From the NCBI GenBank assembly GCA_028752905.1, contig JAQNBH010000002.1, forward strand, positions 39,702,349 through 39,766,348: a stretch of DNA of 64,000 nt, written 5' to 3'. A program made the position numbers and the translations under genes. The notes under the pieces are model-generated. The model had not been told where the DNA came from and made no database searches. It was given only the letters and a program-made list of their open reading frames with translations. Position 1 is the stretch's first letter, and each line of letters starts with the position of its first letter. This stretch comes from Cladorhizidae sp. MBARI D1340-BT2. Lineage: Eukaryota; Porifera; Demospongiae; Poecilosclerida; Cladorhizidae. Below, in pieces: positions 51,608-62,389 of this stretch.

Positions 51608-52964
51608 GACTCAGATGAGTCTGATGACATTTTCTTTTAATTATAAAATAATAATCATAATCATTGTTGTTGTTTTTTTGTTATTAAGGAACAAAAACCA
51701 AAAAATAAATAATAATAATGATAATAATAATAATATTAAAAATAAATAATAATAATAAAAAAAAAAGACGTGTTTGATATTAAACATCAACAAAGAATAA
51801 TAAATAACTGAATACAGAATAATTATGATGGGTGTGGCTTCAAGTTCAGGCTCTTGAGAGTGGCCCCCCAGCAGCCAGGCAAGTCCATTCCACAGTCTCG
51901 ATTGAACCACTCACACTTTGGTGCTAGGCTGATGTGCAATGCCGCAGTTCTTTCTGTCTTCTGGCCTGGTCCAAGTATCTAGTCGAAACATCGAGAGAGT
52001 AAAATTATTGAGGTCATTCTAATTAATATATAGTAGTAGTAGTAAATAATAACAACAACATAATGGACTTGATCAGGCAAGAGTTAATATCTAAGGTGAA
52101 AAATAGAATTCAAAGAAACATCATATTTCTGAAAAGCTTGTTTATAGAACATATCATTTGAAGTTATGGAACATTTTAGTCTCGGACAAGTCAGATTTGT
52201 GATTTGTCGAACCTTCTTTTCTGTGACTCGAGATATTTAAAAACCAATTAGCATGGAAATAAATTTATTTGTAGTTACATAATCCACAAGCGATATTTGA
52301 ATAATATAAAGTCTTTGCATTGTAAAAAGATGGTTTTAGTAGCATTGTGGTGATGAATTCTGTTCTGTCATCACAATTTTCCTTTTTCCTTCCTGTCACA
52401 CACAACCATCTTAGGCAGACAGCTGAAGGAAAGCATATTATTGGCACACACTTGCACTAGGTGCATGGCAATTATGAAATATTGCTATTTTTCTTTATGT
52501 ACTAAAGAGGCACTTTTATGAAATTCCGTTACCCAGTAATGGAATTTAAACTGTTTTCAGTAAAACTTCTTGAGCAATCCAACAGCAAGCAATATTATAT
52601 TCATACAATTTCCTTTAGTTGTATTTCAAAGACCAGTCCTAACATTTAGCATGAATACACTTTGAGAGTGGTTGCGACCACTTCTAGAAGTAATACCAAG
52701 TCACCACATGCAAAACAATGGCCAACTATATTAATAGTCTTTCACACTCTACTAGAGGACTTTAGATCATTTTCTCACCTCCCACAGGTGACATCTAGGT
52801 TTCACATATAAGGGCATATTGTCTGAACTCTTCTTGTACAATTTGTACATTGTAGTGTACCTGATCTTGCATCAACAAGTAAAGCACCCATATGCAGCTG
52901 CAGGGCTTATAGATCAAGACAGGGTTGGGTCCCAAAGGGTTTGGATAAGTGAGGGTTGTACAGT
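51608..52964. other. Spacer after third TAA run, unit D
   Basis: Same as 39818-41174. No gene seen. Confidence 0.5.
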
Positions 52965-53347
52965 GTTCTCTTCTTGGCTGCCCACCACCTACATGTTCTG
53001 TCTCTGCTTCTCTCTCACTGCCTCTGGGTTGGTGGCTCTGACCTTCTTCTTCCTCTCACAGTCTCTCTGCTTCCAGGCCTGCTCACCATCTCTGCCCTCT
53101 TCTGCCCATGTTTATTACTCTGTAGAGTATCCAGTGAGTTAGTTTGCAATGTTGTTCAGGTCTGAGTCAGCATGGCACTCAGTGCTGCTGAGATACAGCA
53201 CCACTACCATGAGCAGAAGTGGGCAGAGATGGTGAGCAGGCGCAGAGAGACTCTGAGAGGAAGAAGGCAAGAGCCACCAACACAGAGGCAGTGAGAGAGA
53301 AGAAGAGGCAGAACCTCCATAGGTGGTGGGCATTCAAGAAGGAGAAG
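52965..53347. repeat. Imperfect inverted repeat, unit D
   Basis: Left arm 52965-53110, right arm 53208-53347. Same arrangement as 12060-12437. Confidence 0.87.
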
Positions 53348-53585
53348 CAGTACCACAGACACCTCAGTAGACACCCAACCTGGAGCAGGGGCAGACCTTG
53401 GACCTGGCAGTTTTGTTGGCAGAACGAGGCTGGTATTTCTCTACATGGCAACAATGCATAGCAAGCAGGAAGAGCAGGTGCAGCTGAAGTTCCTCCACAA
53501 GGTGGGCAACTCTGGTTTGTACAGGGATCCAGAGTGGGAAGACAACAGTGGGGCGTGCCCAGAGCTGCAGGTGAAGGGAACTTCA
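53172..53585 (+). pseudogene. Basic SAAE-type gene fragment, 3' truncated, unit D
   Basis: Same as 41382-41795, ending at the same deletion junction. Confidence 0.4.
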
Positions 53586-54139
53586 CCAATGATTAGTTGC
53601 TGTACATAGCATGGAATTAAATAAATTGTACCCAGCAGGTAAATGAGGTGATCAACATGGATAGAGCAAGTATCCAGTCCACAGGAGAGCCATGCATGGA
53701 TATAGACATCTGAAATTCCATTACTATGAAATTACGTTAGCTTTTTTTTTACTAGAAGGATTGCTGAAGCCTTCATGTATATATAGTGTGATAACCCTGC
53801 ACCAATACCAGATCCCACCATTAAGCCATTTATATATAAGAACAGCAGGTTATATGACACTGTGTGCAACACTGAAAATTTGATGTTAATTTTACGATAT
53901 TCCATTACGTGTTTTTTTCCTGGCCTCACTCAAAGACAGACCTCACTCAAAGACAAAAATATTTATGGAAATAAAATATTGAGTAACATTAAAGTGTCAT
54001 TGGAGACCAACATGCCTGAGATATAGTTTTTATAAAATGTTGAGTCTTTCTTGCCCCATATGTAGTGAAAGGGAAATTCCATTACCACGTGATAAAATCC
54101 AATAATAATGTTAATAATAATGACGATGATGATACATGT
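53586..54139. other. Unit E head spacer, no gene seen
   Basis: Same as 41796-42349. Confidence 0.65.
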
Positions 54140-54545
<406 letters not shown>

Positions 54546-54668
54546 ATAATGATGACGGCCACGACGACGACGATGATAAACTTTTTCTAATTTCAAGCTT
54601 ATAGAGGGGGAATTGCCACCCCCCCTTTCAAGTGGCACTCTATACAAGACACTCTTTGTGTCAGTCTG

Positions 54669-56158
54669 CCAGTACATGCCAGTTCTTATACATACACTAC
54701 ACACACCAGCACATGCCAGTTCTTATACATACACTACACACACCAGCACATGCCAGTTATTATACATACACTACACACACCAGCACATGCCAGTTCTTAT
54801 ACATACACTACACACACCAGCACATGCCAGTTCTTATACATACACTACACACACCAGCACATGCCAGTTCTTATACATACACTACACACACCAGCACATG
54901 TCAGTTCTTATACATACACTACACACACCAGCACATGCCAGTTCTTATACATACACTACACACACCAGCACATGCCAGTTCTTATACATACACTACACAC
55001 ACCAGCACATGCCAGTTCTTATAAATACACTACACACACCAGCACATGCCAGTTCTTATACATACACTACACACACCAGCACATGCCAGTTCTTATACAT
55101 ACACTACACACACCAGCACATGCCAGTTCTTATACATACACTACTCACACCAGCACATGCCAGTTCTTATACATACACTACACACACCAGCACATGCCAG
55201 TTCTTATACATACACTACACACACCAGCACATGCCAGTTCTTATACATACACTACACACACCAGCACATGCCAGTTCTTATACATATACTACACACACCA
55301 GCACATGTCAGTTCTTATACATACACTACACACACCAGCACATGCCAGTTCTTATACATACACTACACACACCAGCACATGCCAGTTCTTATACATACAC
55401 TACACACACCAGCACATGCCAGTTCTTATACATACACTACACACACCAGCACATGCCAGTTCTTATACATACACTACACACACCAGCACATGCCAGTTCT
55501 TATACATATACTACACACACCAGCACATGTCAGTTCTTATACATACACTACACACACCAGCACATGCCAGTTCTTATACATACACTACACACACCAGCAC
55601 ATGCCAGTTCTTATACATACACTACACACACCAGCACATGCCAGTTCTTATAAATACACTACACACACCAGCACATGCCAGTTCTTATACATACACTACA
55701 CACACCAGCACATGCCAGTTCTTATACATACACTACACACACCAGCACATGCCAGTTCTTATACATACACTACTCACACCAGCACATGCCAGTTCTTATA
55801 CATACACTACACACACCAGCACATGCCAGTTCTTATACATACACTACACACACCAGCACATGTCAGTTCTTATACATACACTACACACACCAGCACATGC
55901 CAGTTCTTATACATACACTATACACACCAGCACATGCCAGTTCTTATACATACACTACACACACCAGCACAAGTCAGTTCTTATACATTCACTACACACA
56001 CCAGCACATGTCAGTTTTTATACATACACTACACACACCAGCACATGCCAGTTCTTATACATACACTACACACACCAGCACATGCCAGTTCTTATACATA
56101 CACTACACACACCAGCACATGCCAGTTCTTATACATACACTACACACACCAGCACATG
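54669..56158 (+). repeat. 37-bp minisatellite, unit E, about 40 copies with higher-order structure
   Basis: Longest 37-bp array. It begins with the D-type fused junction. Marker monomers recur at fixed steps: TAAATACAC at about 55022 and 55651 and TACTCACACC at 55142 and 55771 (629 bp, 17 monomers), and TACATATACT at 55281 and 55503 (222 bp, 6 monomers). Near its end, variants otherwise seen in unit A appear (CACTATACAC, TACATTCACT). Confidence 0.96.
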
Positions 56159-56296
56159 TCCAGGCTAAAAGTGGTCCAGTCTAAAAGTGGTCCAGGCTAA
56201 TGTGGTCCAGGCTAATGTGGTCCAGGCTAATGTGGTCCAGGCTAATGTGGTCCGGACTAAATGTGGTCCAGGCTAATGTGGTCCAGGCTAAAAGTG
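56159..56296 (+). repeat. 15-bp minisatellite, unit E, about 9 copies
   Basis: Identical in length and variant order to unit A (2952-3090), not to C or D. Confidence 0.95.
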
Positions 56297-57021
56297 CCAT
56301 GAGCTAACTCAGAGGCAACCACATGTCTCCTGTACAGACCTACTCTCTCACTGGTGCCATGATCTAACTCAGAGGCAACCACATGTCTCCCGTACAGACC
56401 TACTCTCTCACTGGTGCCATAAGCTAACTCAGAGGCAACCACATGTCTCCCGTACAGACCTATTCTCTCACTGGTGCCATGAGCTAACTCAGAGGCAACC
56501 ACATGTCTCCCATACAGACATACTCTCTCACTGGTGTCATGAGCTAACTCAGAGGCAACCACATGTCTCCCGTACAGACCTACTCTCTCACTGGTGCCAT
56601 GAGCTAACTCAGAGGCAACCACATGTCTCCCATACAGACCTACTCTCTCAATGGTGCCATGAGCTAACTCAGAGGCAACCACATGTGTCCAGTACAGACC
56701 TACTCTCTAACTGGTGCCATGAGCTAACTCAGAGGCAACAACATGTCTCCCGTACAGACCTACTCTCTCACTGGTGCCATGAGCTAACTCAGAGGCAACA
56801 ACATGTCTCCCGTACAGACCTACTCTCTCACTGGTGCCATGAGCTAACTCAGAGGCAACCACATGTCTCCCGTACAGACCTACTCTCTCACTGGTGCCAT
56901 GAGCTAACTCAGAGGCAACCACATGTCTCCCATACAGACCTACTCTCTCACCTTGTGCCATGAGCTAAGTCAGAGGGCACATGTCTCCCGTATAGACCTA
57001 CTCTCTCACTGGTGCCATGAG
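56297..57021 (+). repeat. 60-bp minisatellite, unit E, about 12 copies, truncated
   Basis: Shares with unit A the order CTCCTGTAC, GATCTAAC, ATAAGCT, CCTATTCTC, GACATACTC, TGTCATGAG and later CACCTTGTGCC with GTATAGACC. It breaks off after GGTGCCATGAG at about 57021, the right edge of the macro-array. Confidence 0.95.
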
Positions 57022-57053
57022 TATCGAGGACCTTTCGCTGAAGAACGACATGA

Positions 57054-57557
57054 ATGGCCAAGAAGCGAGAGGCTGCCAAACAACGAACTAGCAGGAGCAT
57101 GAAGCTGTACTTGAAGCACGAGGCTGGAGAATGACCGCGTGAACAAGGGCGAGATAATTGAACCATGCATGGTCAGGAAGGTGTGCGGCTGCAATTTCGA
57201 CTGAGGACTGGGTTGTTAGAGGATAAGAAGGGATGTGGGATAGTTAAGGATGAGAGGTGTATAATGTGTGATAGTGGAGCAGGGGAAGATGTGGAACATT
57301 TCTTGGTGACATGCAGGGAATTTGAGAGGGATCGGCTGACTGATGGATGAGGTATGCAGAATTATAGGGGCAAGACACAGTGGCTGGATGAATTTATAAG
57401 CGTGAGCAAGGATGGAAAGGTGGCATTGCTTTTGGGGAAAGATGTGGAGGGAGTAAGTGATGCAGTGATGGAGGAGGTGGGCGAGTGTGTTATATTTTGG
57501 GTAGGGAAGTGGTGGCAGAGGAGAAAGGATCTGTTGTATGGTGAGCTGAGGAAATGA
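57054..57557 (+). pseudogene. Non-LTR retrotransposon 3' ORF remnant
   Basis: One reading frame carries the whole fragment, broken by stops at 57132, 57159 and 57348. It gives MAKKREAAKQRTSRSMKLYL, then RLQFRLRTGLLEDKKG, then a C-x2-C-x9-H-x4-C motif (CIMC...EHFLVTC, 57273-57314) followed by FERDR, and finally WLDEFISVSKDGKVALLLGK and WVGKWWQRRKDLLYGELRK before TGA at 57555. A Cys/His cluster of the form CxxC...EHFLxxC near the end of the reverse-transcriptase protein is typical of several LINE families. No reverse transcriptase core precedes it, so this is a 5'-truncated dead copy at the array edge. Confidence 0.7.
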
Positions 57558-58113
57558 TCTTTGGTCCCCTCCCGTCCCCCCCTCCTTGAGCAGCGGGACA
57601 CTCGTAACATAATGTTGTGGATAATTTTATTAATTAAGTAACTGTTGACTTATTTTTTTAAATATAGATTGTTATTGGTTAGTTACTAAATAGTTCCACA
57701 CTGTGCTGTAATATATATGTGATGACCTTAACAGGCTCAGCAATAGCAATATTAAATCATTGAACTGCGAAAAAGTTTGAAATGCGAAGAAAAAAAGATT
57801 CCTCGCCGTTGGAATGGACTTGTTAAATAACGGTTGGAACGACGTTGCGCCAACGGAATATTAACGCAGAACTTATTTTTGGCTCCTACTATAGCTCTTG
57901 TTTTTCACCTCAACAGAGCTGATATAAATGTGCTTAGCTCTTGTTTGCTCTCCTCATCAGAACTGATATAAATGTTTGTAGCTCTTGCTTGCTCACTTCA
58001 ACAGAACTGATATAAATGTGCTTAGCTGCTCATCTCAACAGAGTTGATATAAATGTGCATAGTCTGATAAACTTAAGAGTGAAAAACTTTTCAGAACTGC
58101 TAAGGATGCAGCT
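57558..58113. other. Spacer with degenerate 50-bp repeat
   Basis: Unique AT-rich DNA. At about 57900-58065 four imperfect copies of a unit around CAACAGAACTGATATAAATG and GTGCTTAGCTCTTG follow one another at roughly 45-60 bp spacing. No gene seen. Confidence 0.6.
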
Positions 58114-58117
58114 TTAA

Positions 58118-58974
58118 GGGGGTCCACTACACAAAAAAAAAACACCCCAAAAACCCAATTTGTCTCTGCTTCAGAATTTTTATTTGAAATCTTGTATGAT
58201 GTGTACCTATACACAGACCTACCTTCTGGTGCTGTGCCAACTAACCAGCTCTAACTGATCCGGACTTAGTGAACATTTAAGATTTCATGAGGATGGTCAT
58301 ATTTGGAGATTGTTTACTTTGGGATTTCACAACTTACCACAGGGGAAATTAAACACAATATAACATTGAGTTTTTTTAAAAATAGTGTGATCATGGATTT
58401 AAAAAATTAAAAAATTCTATTGCAATTTCTTGGTATATAGCATTTTCATTGTTTTTTTTGGTACCTGTTTTTGTACCTGTTGACATCATACTTGAGCTCT
58501 CGAGAGGAAACAGAATCTATATAATATTTGTCTGATTACTCCAAATATGAAGCAGGCCATTTTTCGGGACAGGCATTTTAAGGACTAGTATAGTATTTCA
58601 ATTGGTTGAACTGACCATACCATAAAAAAAACACGAGAAGTGGTAATACATAATTATACATACCAAAAAAAATCAAGAATAGGGAGGGGAAGTTTCTGTC
58701 CCACCGCTTCCTAGGGGGGTGACCAGAATCACTGGTTTGCTTCCCTTGTCGGTCTCCGCGGCCATTGAAACTAACTATTACATGAAGCGTCTTCTTCGCG
58801 TTTCTTTCCCATGAATCAAATCTTTGAACGGAGTACTAAAGTTAGTATAAGTCCAGAATGTAGCATCCAAATCTTCTCCAATTTGGAAGGCAGAATCTTG
58901 CATGTACTGTCATCATATTTTGGGGGGAAAACAACAACAACAAAAAAATTGGGGTACTGTATATAGTGGACCCC
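58118..58974. mobile_element. 857-bp TTAA-flanked non-autonomous element
   Basis: TTAA at 58114-58117 and 58975-58978 flanks inverted ends GGGGGTCCACTA (left) and TAGTGGACCCC (right). The interior has no long reading frame, so it would depend on a transposase made elsewhere. TTAA duplication points to a piggyBac-type mobiliser, but the ends differ from those of the unit A element (CCCTTT...), so it would be a different family. No empty site is available here for comparison. Confidence 0.6.
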
Positions 58975-59243
58975 TTAAAGAAGTACTGCTTTAGCAACTG
59001 TTTGATGTGGTGTAAATCTAGGTCACATTAAATAACTTGCAAATTTATTCTCAGATGCCAATCTTTCTGCAAACTTAGAGTTGAGCTAGTGACATGTGCT
59101 TTATCTTGCAATGACTCATATGGTGTTTTACTTAATGTCTTTTCTGTTGATTTAAATCTTCCTCCTCTTCAAATATTTCATGCTGCCATGGTTGCACATA
59201 GAAGTCTAGGTCATTTTTAAATATGTAGTGGTCTTGCTGCTGA

Positions 59244-61465
59244 AGCATGTATGTTTCGGACAGCTCTATGAGGATTAGGCATGCATGTTTCAGGCAGAAC
59301 TAGGAGGATTAGGCATGCATGTTTCAGACAGCCACTGGGAGGATTAGGCATGCATGTTTCAGAGAGCACTAGGAGGATTAGGCATGCATGTTTCAGACAG
59401 CTCTATGAGGATTAGGCATGCATGTTTCAGACAGCCACTGGGAGGATTAGGCATGCATGTTTCAGAGAGCACTAGGAGGATTAGGCATGCATGTTTCAGA
59501 CAGCTCTATGAGGATTAGGCATGCATGTTTCAGACAGCCACTGGGAGGATTAGGCATGCATGTTTCAGAGAGCACTAGGAGGATTAGGCATGCATGTTTC
59601 AGAGAGCACTAGGAGGATTAGGCATGCATGTTTCAGAGAGCACTAGGAGGATTAGGCATGCATGTTTCAGAGAGCACTAGGAGGATTAGGCATGCATGTT
59701 TCAGAGAGCACTAGGAGGATTAGGCATGCATGTTTCAGGCAGAACTAGGAGGATTAGGCATGCATGTTTCAGACAGCCACTGGGAGGATTAGGCATGCAT
59801 GTTTCAGAGAGCACTAGGAGGATTAGGCATGCATGTTTCAGAGAGCACTAGGAGCATTAGGCATGCATGTTTCAGAGAGCACTAGGAGGATTAGGCATGC
59901 ATGTTTCAGGCAGAACTAGGAGGATTAGGCATGCATGTTTCAGAGAGCACTAGGAGGATTAGGCATGCATGTTTCAGAGAGCACTTAGGAGGATTAGGCA
60001 TGCATGTTTCAGAGAGCTCTATGAGGATTAGGCATGCATGTTTCAGACAGCCACTGGGAGGATTAGGCATGCATGTTTCAGAGAGGACTAGGAGGATTAG
60101 GCATGCATGTTTCAGACAGCTCTATGAGGATTAGGCATGCATGTTTCAGACAGCCACTGGGAGGATTAGGCATGCATGTTTCAGAGAGCACTAGGAGGAT
60201 TAGGCATGCATGTTTCAGAGAGCACTAGGAGGATTAGGCATGCATGTTTCAGAGAGCACTAGGAGGATTAGGCATGCATGTTTCAGAGAGCACTAGGAGG
60301 ATTAGGCATGCATGTTTCAGGCAGAACTAGGAGGATTAGGCATGCATGTTTCAGACAGCCACTGGGAGGATTAGGCATGCATGTTTCAGAGAGCACTAGG
60401 AGGATTAGGCATGCATGTTTCAGAGAGCACTAGGAGGATTAGGCATGCATGTTTCAGAGAGCACTAGGAGGATTAGGCATGCATGTTTCAGGCAGAACTA
60501 GGAGGATTAGGCATGCATGTTTCAGAGAGCACTAGGAGGATTAGGCATGCATGTTTCAGAGAGCACTTAGGAGGATTAGGCATGCATGTTTCAGAGAGCT
60601 CTATGAGGATTAGGCATGCATGTTTCAGACAGCCACTGGGAGGATTAGGCATGCATGTTTCAGAGAGCACTAGGAGGATTAGGCATGCATGTTTCAGACA
60701 GCTCTATGAGGATTAGACATGCATGTTTCAGACAGCCACTGGGAGGATTAGGCATGCATGTTTCAGAGAGCACTAGGAGGATTAGGCATGCATGTTTCAG
60801 AGAGCACTAGGAGGATTAGGCATGCATGTTTCAGAGAGCACTAGGAGGATTAGGCATGCATGTTTCAGAGAGCACTAGGAGGATTAGGCATGCATGTTTC
60901 AGGCAGAACTAGGAGGATTAGGCATGCATGTTTCAGACAGCCACTGGGAGGATTAGGCATGCATGTTTCAGAGAGCACTAGGAGGATTAGGCATGCATGT
61001 TTCAGAGAGCACTAGGAGGATTAGGCATGCATGTTTCAGAGAGCACTAGGAGGATTAGGCATGCATGTTTCAGGCAGAACTAGGAGGATTAGGCATGCAT
61101 GTTTCAGAGAGCACTAGGAGGATTAGGCATGCATGTTTCAGAGAGCACTAGGAGGATTAGGCATGCATGTTTCAGACAGCCACTGGGAGCATTAGGCATG
61201 CATGTTTCAGAGAGCACTAGGAGGATTAGGCATGCATGTTTCAGACAGCTCTATGAGGATTAGGCATGCATGTTTCAGACAGCCACTGGGAGGATTAGGC
61301 ATGCATGTTTCAGAGAGCACTAGGAGGATTAGGCATGCATGTTTCAGAGAGCACTAGGAGGATTAGGCATGCATGTTTCAGAGAGCACTAGGAGGATTAG
61401 GCATGCATGTTTCAGAGAGCACTAGGAGGATTAGGCATGCATGTTTCAGACAGCTCTATGAGGAT
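59244..61465 (+). repeat. 34-bp satellite, about 65 copies, with 582-bp higher-order repeat
   Basis: Core ATTAGGCATGCATGTTTCAG is followed by one of four tails: AGAGCACTAGGAGG, ACAGCTCTATGAGG, ACAGCCACTGGGAGG or GCAGAACTAGGAGG. The GCAGAACT tail recurs at 59740, 60322 and 60904, and again at 59911, 60493 and 61075, each step being exactly 582 bp. Each core contains the palindrome GCATGC. Frames over the array are artefacts. Confidence 0.96.
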
Positions 61466-62389
61466 TTTCACTAGAAGTTGAGATTTTTAGACATATACAT
61501 TACATGCATGTATATGTTCTATGATGCATGTTTCAGAGAGCACTATGAGGATTTACACTAGAAGTTAAGTAAATTTTAGATTTTTATAAGAACATATACA
61601 TGCATGTAATTAAAGCGGGTGCATGTAATTATATGGGAACATTATAAAAAATATGCATGAAATAATTACATGGATATGTGACATGGATATGTGAAAAGTG
61701 AAAATAAGGGAGTGAATGTAGTTATAGGCACAAATCTAATTATAGGTTGTTATAAGACGTCATGAATGTAATTATAGAGACATGTCATTTAGAAAATGTA
61801 AGAAGAATACATGATTGCATCTATGAACTATATAGTAGTAAAGACATTATATGCATTATACTGAGTAGAGAGTAAATGTATGTATGTTAGGGGATCAGGT
61901 GTGTATATAGGGCATATAAAATAGACACATATAAGTAATTATTTAAGCAACATTCATATATGGCCTCACATGTATAAATATTGGGTATATATACGCATGT
62001 GAAGCACAAAAGGTTTGTAAGTTAGAAAATTTTAAATCCATATATAATATATTTTATATATATATAAAGAACAAGTTCCTCTTAAATATAAAGGGTGTTC
62101 CTCTAAACATCCAGCACCTTTTTCCTGACAGACCTCGAAGGCTGATGACAGCAGCCAGAGTGAGAGATACTTTACCTAATAGCCACATCAATGGAGGCTT
62201 GCCTGGAGTAATTGTCATTGTAAATTTGTGCAAAATTAAAACATAAATATGACATTCAGAATAACTCAATGTCCAGGGCTGTAACTTTGCCCTTTGCTAC
62301 TCTGTGCATAATAGTAGAGTGCTTGGTAAGCTCACATTTGGGTTAGGTGATAAAAGCTCCACCAGCATCAAATTTCAGCGAGATGTATT
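61466..62389. other. AT-rich spacer between 34-bp and 39-bp arrays
   Basis: The start holds two imperfect copies (about 61448-61515 and 61527-61600) of the array edge with GAGGATTT, ACACTAGAAGTT and a TACATGCATGTA stretch. Then come GTAATTATA-rich DNA and a more GC-rich patch at about 62085-62240. In that patch a plus-strand frame (RPRRLMTAARVRDTLPNSHI, 62123-62182) follows a pyrimidine-rich CCTTTTTCCTGACAG, which resembles a 3' splice site. This is weak and I do not call an exon. Confidence 0.4.

Noticed and set aside
59244..61465. Telomere repeat, because each 34-bp monomer contains TTAGGC
   Set aside because: TTAGGC occurs once per 34-bp monomer and never in tandem, and the array is interstitial.
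62120..62240. Possible exon with a pyrimidine-rich acceptor-like CCTTTTTCCTGACAG
   Set aside because: Only about 35 residues, no recognised similarity, no clear donor site, and a competing frame on the other strand.
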